DNA from: an uncultured Clostridia bacterium | GTDB lineage: Bacteria; Bacillota; Clostridia; UMGS1810 | Assembly: GCA_934481345.1 (NCBI GenBank) | Contig: CAKSPF010000017.1 | Location: 1-25,951, forward strand | Direction of reading: 5' to 3' | Length of the DNA: 25,951 nucleotides | Shown: in pieces, positions 5,235-13,748 of the stretch | Position numbering within the stretch: position 1 is the stretch's first letter | How the letters are laid out: each line of letters opens with the position of its first letter | Translations under genes and position numbers: made by a program | The notes under the pieces: model-generated | What the model was told of the DNA's origin: nothing | What the model saw: the letters and a program-made list of their open reading frames with translations, nothing else | The model's database searches: none

Positions 5235-7700
5235 ATGAAGAAAATTTTGGCGGTTTTATTTTTGCTTTTTATTCCGTTTTCAGCGGCAGCTTCGGATTTG
5301 ACGCCGAAAGACCTGGTGTTTGAACCCGATACATCGGGCAAGTACATATACTGCAATAATATTGAATTTATTTACAGAGATAATCTTGCAGATACGTCAA
5401 ACCCAAGACCTAAATACATAATGAATAACGAACTTGAACCCGGAAAATATTCTTTTTTTGCTTCGCATATAAATCATACAGAGCTTCGCGACTCAAACGG
5501 CGTTATGACGGAAGCAGGGTTTGACATAGAGCTGGATGTTGAATTTACCGCAAAGCAGGATACTTCAATTACGGTAAAAAATCTCGGATTTGAGGTACCC
5601 GAAAATATTAAATATTATTATAACGGCAGAGCCTATACATATGAGGAAGCTTGGGGCTGCCTGAATGCATGGGCAAGCTACAAACGTGTTCCGATACGTC
5701 AGATAGACTCGGGCAAAACTTATGTGCCTATTGACTTTGAGCCTGTTACCGTAGAACTTAAAGAAGGCGAGAAGTTCTATCTGAGCAGCATAATACCGAA
5801 TTATTGCGCTGTTCCGTTTTACAGACCTGTTCATCTGCTTGCCGATTTTGAGGTGACGGGAGGGGGCACATCCTGCAATGTATGTGCATTTAAATCCTGC
5901 GGAGAACTCGGAAACCGTGATAATGCCGGCTCTGACATCGGATTTGGCGCATATCAGCGCGAAAAGCAGTATAAAGGAATTGCCGACAGCATGAACAGCG
6001 TAAGTGTTTCGCTTAACTATGCTATTGATGACTGGGTTGGCGGTGATACTTTCTTTCCGGTAAGAGTATATAATCAATACGCTCCGGACGGTAATGATGT
6101 AAACAGATGGTTTACTCATCTTAATCCAAACGCAGACCCATGGTCAAAAACGCTTGCGGCTGCGTCCGATATGCTTTCATTTAAATATTACGACCCTTCC
6201 AAGAAAATATACTACGGTCCTGCGGTAAAGGACAGCGACAAAGACGACGTGTGGAATTTTGATATATATCACAGCGACACTGCGGAATATCCCGGCAAAG
6301 ACAGCGGTGAAAACCGCAGCACATACAAACCCAACTATGAACTGAAAACAAACTCACCGGAGATATACGCTTGCAATCTGGGCAATTACGGAGTAAGCCT
6401 TAACTACAAATATACCATAGAAAACAGCGGTGAAGTTACGCGTTTTGCTGCATATAACCTCAATACCACAGCAAATAACATTGTTATCCTGCGTGACGAA
6501 AACGGTAATATGATTAATGATTATGCATTGTGCAAGGGCACCGGCTCCGCAAAGAGCAATGACACAATGGCATGCGTAGAGCTGCCGGGAAAATCCGTCA
6601 CTACTTTTTATATAGAAGTTATTCTTCCTACAAACTATGTCGGCGGCATGGAAAATTCGCTGGTTCTTAAAGATGCGCCCGTTGTAATTCCCGTATACGA
6701 AAACGCCTATCAGGAGGTAAAGTGGGATTATTCGTGGACCGGAAAGGAATTTATAAAGTGGGAAGGCGGCAGGCTTTATGTTTCTGATGATTTGAAAAAC
6801 TGGAATTATCAGCCGCTTACAGATGAAGTAGAAAAGATTTTTCATGACAACTGGAGTGAGTACCGCCTGATGTATGCTGACGGCGGTTATGTGGTAAAGC
6901 CGTGTATATATGACGCCGTTCCGTATTACGGCGTAAGAGAATATTTCAGAGATGTATACTTTTTAAATGCTGATTTTACATTAAAGGACACAGTGAAATT
7001 CAACCGTTATCCGACGGATATGTCATATGCAAAGGGTACATATTATATTACGGCAGGCAGCCGCTATAAATCCGTTGACAGAAAAAACTGGGAGATTACC
7101 GATTCGTCGGTAAGTATGCCGGTAGATAACGGCGGCAAATTCTCTGCATATACCAAAAACGGCAATACTTATCTTTCTCAGGACGGAAATAATTACTCGG
7201 AGGTTGTATTTAACGGTGAAAAACCTTTGTTCGCAGAATGTCTCGGAGATGTTTACTATTCGATAAACAAGAATAAAGTTATGCTTTCCGGCGATGGCAT
7301 AAACTGGAACGAATTTACTTTTGACGAGCATATAAACCTTGTACGCAGAGTAGGAAAGACAATTCTGGTAAACAATAAATACAGCTTTGACTACGAGCCG
7401 CAGGATGTTACTAACGTTATGGCGGACGGTAAGTATATTTCGTTTAAAAATAAGCTTATATTTACGGATGACGGATGTGCAGCCGCGGATATATATGAAC
7501 TTTCATCGGCACTCGGAGCCGCCGCGGCAGTCAGCGGTGATGGTATAACCGTAAATTCCGGCAAAAACACAATAAATGCAGCCGATTACTGTTTTGACGC
7601 AAACGGTGCAAAATATGTGAAAATCAGAACATTTTGTGAGGCTCTCGGTTATACCGTTTCGTATAATCCGGATTTTGATCTTGTCATTATAAGCCGTTAA
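5235..7700 (+). CDS. Large secreted protein with reporter-like repeats and a C-terminal stalk domain
   Basis: This 821-residue protein begins with a signal peptide (MKKILAVLFLLFIPFSAAAS) and has no later membrane segment, so it is exported. Residues ~20-500 are beta-rich and unrecognised. From ~510 to ~690 there are repeated short units of the form S-x-D-x-x-N-W or close to it (VSDDLKNW, KSVDRKNW, LSQDGNNY, LSGDGINW), like beta-propeller or BNR-type blades. The last ~85 residues resemble a degenerate copper-amine-oxidase N-terminal-like (stalk) domain, with KYVKIRTFCEALGYTVSY near the end; such domains occur on many clostridial surface proteins. The frame is open upstream to 5130, but the start at 5235 is chosen because of the signal peptide and the AAAGGCGG site at the end of the preceding gene. 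The substrate is unknown. Confidence 0.7.
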   Translation: MKKILAVLFLLFIPFSAAASDLTPKDLVFEPDTSGKYIYCNNIEFIYRDNLADTSNPRPKYIMNNELEPGKYSFFASHINHTELRDSNGVMTEAGFDIELDVEFTAKQDTSITVKNLGFEVPENIKYYYNGRAYTYEEAWGCLNAWASYKRVPIRQIDSGKTYVPIDFEPVTVELKEGEKFYLSSIIPNYCAVPFYRPVHLLADFEVTGGGTSCNVCAFKSCGELGNRDNAGSDIGFGAYQREKQYKGIADSMNSVSVSLNYAIDDWVGGDTFFPVRVYNQYAPDGNDVNRWFTHLNPNADPWSKTLAAASDMLSFKYYDPSKKIYYGPAVKDSDKDDVWNFDIYHSDTAEYPGKDSGENRSTYKPNYELKTNSPEIYACNLGNYGVSLNYKYTIENSGEVTRFAAYNLNTTANNIVILRDENGNMINDYALCKGTGSAKSNDTMACVELPGKSVTTFYIEVILPTNYVGGMENSLVLKDAPVVIPVYENAYQEVKWDYSWTGKEFIKWEGGRLYVSDDLKNWNYQPLTDEVEKIFHDNWSEYRLMYADGGYVVKPCIYDAVPYYGVREYFRDVYFLNADFTLKDTVKFNRYPTDMSYAKGTYYITAGSRYKSVDRKNWEITDSSVSMPVDNGGKFSAYTKNGNTYLSQDGNNYSEVVFNGEKPLFAECLGDVYYSINKNKVMLSGDGINWNEFTFDEHINLVRRVGKTILVNNKYSFDYEPQDVTNVMADGKYISFKNKLIFTDDGCAAADIYELSSALGAAAAVSGDGITVNSGKNTINAADYCFDANGAKYVKIRTFCEALGYTVSYNPDFDLVIISR

Positions 7701-7724
7701 TTTGGTAATTTTGTGTAAAAAATC

Positions 7725-7753
7725 TTGAAATCTGCTTTTGGTTATGTTATACT
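7725..7753 (+). promoter_or_regulatory. Sigma-A-type promoter of the pyrH operon
   Basis: TTGAAA (7725-7730) and TATACT (7748-7753) are separated by an ideal 17 bases, about 95 bases before the pyrH ATG. A second TATAAT-like box overlaps at 7754-7759. It probably drives pyrH through the downstream isoprenoid and lipid genes. Confidence 0.7.
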
Positions 7754-7848
7754 TATAATATGTGTGACATTATGCGGCTGTAGGAAATAATTGCCGTCAT
7801 TGTTTTAAAAGCTAAGTATTATATATATATTAACCGGAGGAAAATTAA

Positions 7849-8553
7849 ATGAAGTATAAAAGAATATTGTTGAAAATCAGCGGTGAGGCCCTTGCCGGCG
7901 ACAAACACTTCGGTCTTTGCGAAGATACTATCGGAGCAATTACCGACAAAGTAAAGCAGGCTCTCAATATGGGTGTGGAAATTGCTATCGTAGTCGGAGG
8001 CGGAAATTTCTGGCGCGGCAGAAGCGGCAAACAGATGGACAGAACCAGAGCGGACTACATGGGCATGCTTGCAACCGTTATAAATGCGCTTGCGCTTCAG
8101 GACGCACTTGAGCAGAGAGGAGTTCCCACAAGAGTGCAGACCGCTATAGAAATGCGTCAGATTGCAGAACCGTATATACGCGGCAAGGCAACCCGCCATC
8201 TCGAAAAAGGCAGAATCGTTATTTTCGGCTGCGGTATAGGAAATCCGTTTTTCTCTACAGATACAACCGCTGCACTTCGTGCGGCTGAGATTGATGCAGA
8301 TATAATTATGCTTGCAAAAAACGTTGACGCCGTATACGACAGTGACCCGAATATAAATAAAAATGCCGTAAAATTCAGCAGCCTTTCTTATAAAGAAGTG
8401 CTTAACCGCGGCTTGGGTGTAATGGATTCCACGGCAACCTCGCTTTGCATGGATAACAATATTCCGATAAGAGTTTTCGGCATAGACGATCCGGAAAACA
8501 TCATAAGAGTGCTGAACGGTGAAGAAATCGGAACGCTTGTTTCAAATGATTAG
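7849..8553 (+). CDS. pyrH: UMP kinase
   Basis: UMP kinase phosphorylates UMP to UDP in pyrimidine nucleotide synthesis and acts as a hexamer in the cytoplasm. The 234-residue protein has the amino-acid-kinase fold motifs: the N-terminal KRILLKISGEAL, the glycine-rich VVGGGNFWRG, RTRADYMGMLATVINALALQ for UMP binding, and GCGIGNPFFSTDTTAALRAAE for the ATP and UMP site. The end, from LAKNVDAVYDSDP, is also typical. The length is normal for the family. The start ATG 7849 is preceded by CCGGAGG. It is the first gene of the operon, with frr 69 bases downstream, the arrangement usual in Bacillota. Confidence 0.97.
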   Translation: MKYKRILLKISGEALAGDKHFGLCEDTIGAITDKVKQALNMGVEIAIVVGGGNFWRGRSGKQMDRTRADYMGMLATVINALALQDALEQRGVPTRVQTAIEMRQIAEPYIRGKATRHLEKGRIVIFGCGIGNPFFSTDTTAALRAAEIDADIIMLAKNVDAVYDSDPNINKNAVKFSSLSYKEVLNRGLGVMDSTATSLCMDNNIPIRVFGIDDPENIIRVLNGEEIGTLVSND

Positions 8554-8622
8554 TCCGTATCTTAACGTGCCGAGGACAGTAAATACGAAAATTAAAATTT
8601 ATTTATAACGGAGGAAATATTC

Positions 8623-9177
8623 ATGGCAAAAAATTTGAAAGTTTTTGAAGAAAAAATGCAGAAAACCATTTCTGTTCTTGAATCTGAAATGAAAGCAGTA
8701 AGAGCCGGCAGAGCAAACCCGGCCATTTTGGATAAGGTTGCGGTAGAATACTACGGAGCAATGTCGCCGCTTACACAGATTGCGAATGTAAGTGTACCGG
8801 ATGCAAGAACAATTATGGTTCAGCCTTGGGATGCGTCAATTCTCGGAGAAATTGAGAAAGCAATCTTAAAATCCGATATAGGTATTACTCCGAACAATGA
8901 CGGAAAATCCGTAAGGCTCAATTTTCCGCCGCTTACAGAGGAGAGAAGAAAAGAGCTTGTTAAGGGTATTCATAAAAAAGGCGAGGACGCAAAGGTTGCA
9001 GTCCGTTCAATAAGACGCGATGCAATGGAGGACGCAAAGCTTCAGAAGAAAAACGGCGAGATTACAGAGGATGACGTTAAGGATCTTGAAAAGGATATTC
9101 AGAAATTAACAGATAACTATGTAAAAGATATTGACAGTATAATTGCCGCAAAAGAAAAAGAAATCTTAGAAGTATGA
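8623..9177 (+). CDS. frr: Ribosome recycling factor
   Basis: This protein splits post-termination ribosomes together with EF-G. The 184-residue length is standard (about 185). Recognisable segments are SEMKAVRAGRANPAILDKV at the start of the three-helix bundle, the domain II strands with VQPWDASILGEIEKAI and NDGKSVRLNFPPLTEERRKE, and the final helix rich in lysine and aspartate (EDDVKDLEKDIQKLTDNYV). The start ATG 8623 follows ACGGAGGAAA. It lies between pyrH and uppS in the same direction. Confidence 0.97.
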   Translation: MAKNLKVFEEKMQKTISVLESEMKAVRAGRANPAILDKVAVEYYGAMSPLTQIANVSVPDARTIMVQPWDASILGEIEKAILKSDIGITPNNDGKSVRLNFPPLTEERRKELVKGIHKKGEDAKVAVRSIRRDAMEDAKLQKKNGEITEDDVKDLEKDIQKLTDNYVKDIDSIIAAKEKEILEV

Positions 9178-9238
9178 TTTCTTTGTAAAGACAAATAATT
9201 ATGCAGTTGCCCTATATTGAAGTTTTTTGGAGGTCTAT

Positions 9239-9979
9239 ATGTTTGGTTTTAAAAAGAAAGCAACAGATGAAGTAGATTACAGCAATCTTCCCGTGCATAT
9301 AGGTATCATTATGGACGGCAACGGCAGATGGGCAAAAAAGCGCGGTTTGCCAAGAAGTGCCGGTCACAAGGCAGGTGCCGATACACTTGAAAAAATTACG
9401 CGTTTTGCCGGTGACATCGGCATACGTTATATAACTTATTATGCTTTTTCAACAGAGAATTGGAAAAGGCCGTCGGACGAGGTAAAATCTTTAATGAAGC
9501 TTATGGTTCACTATCTCGACAATTACAAAAAGCTTCTCGGCGGTGAAGATATCCGCATAAGAATTATCGGAAAGCGCGACGGACTTTCCGAGGAAATACG
9601 AAAAAAGATAGACGTTGTAGAAGAAAACACAAAAAATAACAGCAAAATAACCATGAATATTGCACTTAATTACGGCGGAAGAGAGGATATTGTAAATGCC
9701 GTAAAAAATATAGCTTCACAGGTTAAGGACGGCAGTCTGGGTGTTGATGACATAAATGAGGACATTGTTGCAAATAATTTATATACATATTACATGCCTG
9801 ATCCGGACCTTATAATAAGACCGAGCGGTGAGCTGAGGTTAAGTAATTTTTTGCTTTGGCAGAGTGCTTACAGTGAATTGTGGTTTGCAGACATCAATTG
9901 GCCGGACTTTACAAAAAATGACTTTTTAAAGGCTATAGCGGACTATCAGAGAAGAAACAGACGATACGGAGGTGTTTGA
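9239..9979 (+). CDS. uppS: Isoprenyl transferase (undecaprenyl diphosphate synthase)
   Basis: The 246-residue enzyme condenses isopentenyl diphosphate units onto farnesyl diphosphate, giving the C55 lipid carrier for peptidoglycan and other envelope polymers. The catalytic motif IIMDGNGRWAKKRG has Asp26 at the canonical position. SAGHKAGADTL, YAFSTENWKRP and the C-terminal PDLIIRPSGELRLSNFLLWQ complete the cis-prenyltransferase set (RPSGE in place of the more usual RTSGE). A TTG at 9227 also opens the frame, but it lies on the GGAGG ribosome binding site (9229-9233), so ATG 9239 is chosen. cdsA follows almost immediately. Confidence 0.96.
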   Translation: MFGFKKKATDEVDYSNLPVHIGIIMDGNGRWAKKRGLPRSAGHKAGADTLEKITRFAGDIGIRYITYYAFSTENWKRPSDEVKSLMKLMVHYLDNYKKLLGGEDIRIRIIGKRDGLSEEIRKKIDVVEENTKNNSKITMNIALNYGGREDIVNAVKNIASQVKDGSLGVDDINEDIVANNLYTYYMPDPDLIIRPSGELRLSNFLLWQSAYSELWFADINWPDFTKNDFLKAIADYQRRNRRYGGV

Positions 9980-9980
9980 C

Positions 9981-10799
9981 TTGCTCAAACAACGAATAAC
10001 GGTTGGAGTAATAGGAGCGGCATTTGCTGTTTTGGTGCTTTGTCTTGGTGTTAAAACGGTAGCTACGGTTATGAGTCTTATAGCATTGATTGGTCTTAGC
10101 GAAATTTACAGTGCGACCGGAATTTTAAAAAAACAAAACAAGCTGTGTATGATGGGATATATATATACTGTTCTTTTGTATCTTGCAATAGTGCTTTCCA
10201 AAAATGCAGTACTTGCTCTCGGTATAGGTGTTGTTATTTATGCTGCTTTTCTTATGGTGTACATGATTTTTAATCATGATATTATAGGCTTTAATGAGAT
10301 TTCAGAACTGTTTTTTTCAACTATGTATGTAACGGCTCTGTTTTCATACATTATATTGGTAAGGAAGCTCCCGGTAGGTAATTTTGTTATATGGATTATA
10401 TTTATTACAGCCTGGCTTTCAGATACTGCGGCTTTTGCTGTAGGACGCCGGTTTGGTAAAAATAAACTCATACCGGAGGTAAGCCCCAAAAAAACTGTCG
10501 AGGGTGCTGCCGGAGGCCTTGCCGGTTCACTTTTATTTAATCTTATTTTTGGTCTGATATGCTCGAACGTATTCGGATGCACTGTGAATTATCTGATGCT
10601 TTCGGTATTGGCAATAGTTGCCGGAGTTATGTCGCAGCTCGGAGATTTAGCTGCTTCGTGCATTAAAAGAGAACACGGAATTAAGGATTTCAGCAATTTG
10701 CTTCCGGGACACGGCGGAATTTTAGACAGATTTGATTCTGTTCTTTTTGTTGCACCGGTGGTATACTATTTTGTAATTATATTTAAAGTTATTGCATAG
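9981..10799 (+). CDS. cdsA: Phosphatidate cytidylyltransferase (CDP-diglyceride synthase)
   Basis: This integral membrane enzyme makes CDP-diacylglycerol from phosphatidate and CTP for phospholipid synthesis. The 272-residue protein has about seven to eight hydrophobic segments. It carries SPKKTVEGAAGG and the family signature near the end (SQLGDLAASCIKRE, then DFSNLLPGHGGILDRFDS). The frame can start at GTG 9972, but that codon overlaps the GGAGG (9968-9972); TTG at 9981, 8 bases after it and 1 base after the uppS stop, fits better. The enzyme would then begin MLKQRITVGVIG. Translational coupling to uppS is likely. Confidence 0.94.
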   Translation: MLKQRITVGVIGAAFAVLVLCLGVKTVATVMSLIALIGLSEIYSATGILKKQNKLCMMGYIYTVLLYLAIVLSKNAVLALGIGVVIYAAFLMVYMIFNHDIIGFNEISELFFSTMYVTALFSYIILVRKLPVGNFVIWIIFITAWLSDTAAFAVGRRFGKNKLIPEVSPKKTVEGAAGGLAGSLLFNLIFGLICSNVFGCTVNYLMLSVLAIVAGVMSQLGDLAASCIKREHGIKDFSNLLPGHGGILDRFDSVLFVAPVVYYFVIIFKVIA

Positions 10800-10846
10800 G
10801 CATAATATAGAGTTAATCCTGTGCAGCTCGCTGGGAAAGGAACATT

Positions 10847-11995
10847 ATGAAAAATATTGCTGTTTTGGGTTCTACCGGTTCAATCGGTACTCAAACGCTT
10901 GATATAGCGCAGCATGATACGGATATAAATATTGTTGCGCTTTCTGCAAATAAAAATGAGGATTTACTTGAGGCTCAGGCGAGAAAATTTATGCCGGAGC
11001 TTGTGTGTATTTGTGATAAAACGAAATATTCATCTCTTAAAACAAGGCTTGCGGATACTGCAGTTAAGGTTGTGTGCGGTGAAGAAAATCTTAGCGAGGT
11101 TTCGTGCATTAAGCATGCGGATATGTTGCTTACATCTGTTGTAGGCAATGTCGGTCTTATACCTACAATTAACGCTGTAAAAAGTAAAAAACGAATTTTA
11201 TTGGCAAATAAGGAAACACTTGTTACAGGCGGCGAAATAATCATGCCTTTGGCGCAGGAATACGGAGTGGATATAATCCCCGTTGACAGTGAACACTGTG
11301 CGGTTTTTCAGTGTTTAAAAGGAGAAAAAGGAAGCGATGTTTCCAAAATTTTGCTTACCTGCTCGGGAGGACCTTTTTTCGGCATGAATAGGCAGGAGCT
11401 TGCCAAGGTTACCGTGCATGACGCTCTGAGACATCCGAACTGGTCTATGGGTGCGAAAATAACTGTTGATTCCGCGACGCTCATGAATAAAGGACTTGAA
11501 ATGATTGAGGCGCGCTGGCTCTTCGGCGTGGATATTGATAATATCGAAGTTTATGTCCATCGGCAAAGTATTGTTCATTCAATGGTGGAATTTTGTGACA
11601 ATTCGGTTATTGCCCAGCTTGGTGTGCCTGATATGAAGCTACCCATAAACTATGCGATAAATTATCCGGAAAGAGGCAGAAGTGTATGCGAAAAGCTTGA
11701 TTTGTTCAGCATCGGAACTCTTACATTTGAAAGACCGGATACAGATACATTCAAATGTTTAAGCCTTGCAGTGCGTTCGTATAAAGAAGGCGGCATTATG
11801 CCCGCTGTTATGAACGGCGCAAATGAAGTTGCCGTTGCGGCTTTTTTGAATGGAAAACTTGGATTTTTGCAGATTGCCGAAGTTGTGGAGGAAACCATGA
11901 ACAATGCTGATAATACATCTGTTTCGGCGGAAAACATCTGCGATGCGGACATATTTGCGCGCAGATTTGCGGCAAATGTCATTGAAAGGAATTAA
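10847..11995 (+). CDS. dxr: 1-deoxy-D-xylulose 5-phosphate reductoisomerase
   Basis: This is the second enzyme of the non-mevalonate (MEP) pathway, converting DXP with NADPH to 2-C-methylerythritol 4-phosphate. The 382-residue length is typical. Motifs are the NADPH loop LGSTGSIGTQTLDI (7-20), LANKETLVTGGEI, the metal and substrate motif PVDSEHCAVFQCL, and SMGAKITVDSATLMNKGLE with EARWLFG. The ATG at 10847 follows GGAAAGGAA. It feeds the isoprenoid precursors used by UppS encoded just upstream and ends 2 bases before rseP. Confidence 0.97.
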   Translation: MKNIAVLGSTGSIGTQTLDIAQHDTDINIVALSANKNEDLLEAQARKFMPELVCICDKTKYSSLKTRLADTAVKVVCGEENLSEVSCIKHADMLLTSVVGNVGLIPTINAVKSKKRILLANKETLVTGGEIIMPLAQEYGVDIIPVDSEHCAVFQCLKGEKGSDVSKILLTCSGGPFFGMNRQELAKVTVHDALRHPNWSMGAKITVDSATLMNKGLEMIEARWLFGVDIDNIEVYVHRQSIVHSMVEFCDNSVIAQLGVPDMKLPINYAINYPERGRSVCEKLDLFSIGTLTFERPDTDTFKCLSLAVRSYKEGGIMPAVMNGANEVAVAAFLNGKLGFLQIAEVVEETMNNADNTSVSAENICDADIFARRFAANVIERN

Positions 11996-11997
11996 AT

Positions 11998-13017
11998 ATG
12001 CTTACAGCAATATATACAATAATAATTTTTTGCCTGATTATTGCTATACATGAATTCGGGCATTTTATCATGGCAAAGCTTACCGGTGTTACGGTTCATG
12101 AATTTTCAATCGGTATGGGGCCTAAGCTTTTCGGATTCAGAAAGGGAGGTACCGATTATAAATTCAGCTTGCTGCCGATCGGCGGTTATGTAAAGCTTGA
12201 GGGTGAGGATTCGGAATCCGATGATCCGAACGCTTTCGGAAATAAAAAGCCGTGGCAAAGACTGCTTGTCCTTGCGGCAGGAGCACTTATGAATTTTGTG
12301 CTCGGTTTTGTGCTTTTTGTAATCTGGTGCAGCTTTTCAAAAGGTTTTACAACAAATATTGTAGACAATATAGTGGAAAAGAGCGCATTTGAAGAAGCCG
12401 GCATACGTTCCGGAGACGTTATTGTCCGCATGGAGGGAAATAACTGCAAAACAAATGTTCATGACTACTATGATATATATTATTTTTCGTATAAGAACGG
12501 AACAAACACGGCGAAAATCACCTTTAACCGTGACGGCAAAAAGTTTGAAAAGGTGATTACGCCGAAATATGCCGAATCGGCTAAAAGAGCAATTTTCGGT
12601 TTTTCAACGGCAATACAGAAACCCAATCCGGTAACTGTGGTGTCTGCGGCATACCGGCAGAGTATTTTTGTTGTTAAAATTGTTGTTTCGTCTTTTGCGG
12701 ATTTGATTAAGGGTACTGTGCATATGTCGGATATGAGCGGACCTGTCGGCATTGTAAACGAAATAGGTTCTGCCGCAAAGCAGGGGATACTTGATGTTAT
12801 TTATCTTGCCGGGTTAATAAGCATTAATCTCGGCGTGGTAAATCTCTTTCCGCTTCCGGCACTTGACGGCGGAAGAATAATTTTTGTAATTATTGAAGTG
12901 ATAAGACGTAAACCCGTTGACAGAAACAAGGAAGGACTGGTTCATCTTATAGGGTTTGCACTTCTTATTTTACTGATGATATTTATAACGTATGCAGACA
13001 TAATGAAGCTTGTTTAG
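11998..13017 (+). CDS. rseP: RseP-type site-2 membrane metalloprotease
   Basis: This intramembrane zinc protease cleaves membrane-anchored regulators such as anti-sigma factors and may clear signal-peptide remnants. The 339-residue protein has the zinc motif H18-E-F-G-H22 in the first membrane segment, a central PDZ domain (about residues 110-200, with GIRSGDVIVRMEG), and the second metal motif in NLFPLPALDGGR (Asp290), followed by a final membrane helix. The ATG at 11998 lies 2 bases after the dxr stop and uses AAAGGAAT inside the end of dxr. The dxr-rseP pair is the usual order in Bacillota. No sigma factor or anti-sigma factor partner is present in the window. Confidence 0.95.
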   Translation: MLTAIYTIIIFCLIIAIHEFGHFIMAKLTGVTVHEFSIGMGPKLFGFRKGGTDYKFSLLPIGGYVKLEGEDSESDDPNAFGNKKPWQRLLVLAAGALMNFVLGFVLFVIWCSFSKGFTTNIVDNIVEKSAFEEAGIRSGDVIVRMEGNNCKTNVHDYYDIYYFSYKNGTNTAKITFNRDGKKFEKVITPKYAESAKRAIFGFSTAIQKPNPVTVVSAAYRQSIFVVKIVVSSFADLIKGTVHMSDMSGPVGIVNEIGSAAKQGILDVIYLAGLISINLGVVNLFPLPALDGGRIIFVIIEVIRRKPVDRNKEGLVHLIGFALLILLMIFITYADIMKLV

Positions 13018-13059
13018 GTTATGCGGATTGTATGCGGATTTTTATACGGAGGATAAATT

Positions 13060-13629
13060 ATGAAACTATTGGAGGAAAGAATTTTAAAGGATGGTATTAT
13101 AAAAGACGGCAATGTTCTCAAAGTGGACAGCTTTTTAAATCATATGATAGATATTCATCTTTTGGAAAAAATGGGCGAGGAGTTTAAGCGTCTGTATGAC
13201 GGCAAGGGTGTAAACAAGATACTTACTATTGAAGCTTCGGGCATCGGAATTGCCTGCATGGCAGCTCAGGTATTCGATGTTCCGGTATTGTTTGCCAAAA
13301 AAGGAAAAAGCTCGAATGTGGATGATGTATATGTGACGCAGGTAGAGTCTTTTACACACGGTAAAATTTATGACGTAATGGTTGCAAAGAAATATCTCGG
13401 AAAAGATGACAGAGTTCTTATAATTGATGATTTTCTTGCAAACGGTAAAGCTCTTATGGGACTGATTGATATTGTCAAAAAATCCGGTGCTCAGCTTATC
13501 GGCGCAGGCATTGCGATTGAGAAAGCATTTCAGCCCGGAGGTGCGCTTGTGCGAGAAAGCGGTGTAAGGGTTGAGTCGCTTGCGGTGATTGAAAGCATGA
13601 GCAGCGACGGAGTGGTTTTTAAAAAATAA
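13060..13629 (+). CDS. xpt: Xanthine phosphoribosyltransferase
   Basis: Xpt salvages xanthine with PRPP to give XMP. The 189-residue protein begins MKLLEERILKDG, a typical Xpt start. It has ILTIEASGIGIACMAA and the PRPP-binding loop VLIIDDFLANGKA (about residues 126-138), followed by GIAIEKAFQPGG, all family hallmarks. The start ATG 13060 follows ACGGAGG. It lies 42 bases after rseP on the same strand, so it may be the last gene of the pyrH operon. The usual partner permease (pbuX) is absent, and the short gap has no room for a purine riboswitch. Confidence 0.95.
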   Translation: MKLLEERILKDGIIKDGNVLKVDSFLNHMIDIHLLEKMGEEFKRLYDGKGVNKILTIEASGIGIACMAAQVFDVPVLFAKKGKSSNVDDVYVTQVESFTHGKIYDVMVAKKYLGKDDRVLIIDDFLANGKALMGLIDIVKKSGAQLIGAGIAIEKAFQPGGALVRESGVRVESLAVIESMSSDGVVFKK

Positions 13630-13695
13630 CTGTATATAAATCAACGTGATTTGGAATTATAAATATACGCGGTTATTTGTTAAACACAAATTAAT

Positions 13696-13723
13696 TTGAA
13701 AACGAAATAAACTTTTTTATACA
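13696..13723 (+). promoter_or_regulatory. Possible promoter of rnjA
   Basis: TTGAAA (13696-13701) and TATACA (13718-13723) are separated by 16 bases in the AT-rich gap upstream of the RNase J gene. The match is fair, not strong. No terminator was recognised between xpt and this site. Confidence 0.4.
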
Positions 13724-13748
13724 TACAAAAAAGAACAGGAGGCAAATT

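Noticed and set aside
9227..9238. TTG start for uppS
   Set aside because: The codon overlaps the GGAGG ribosome binding site that serves the ATG at 9239.
9972..9980. GTG start for cdsA
   Set aside because: It overlaps its own candidate ribosome binding site. TTG at 9981 has correct spacing and follows the uppS stop.
13018..13059. Purine riboswitch before xpt
   Set aside because: The 42-base gap is too short for the three-way junction aptamer, and no conserved purine-riboswitch core is seen at the end of rseP.
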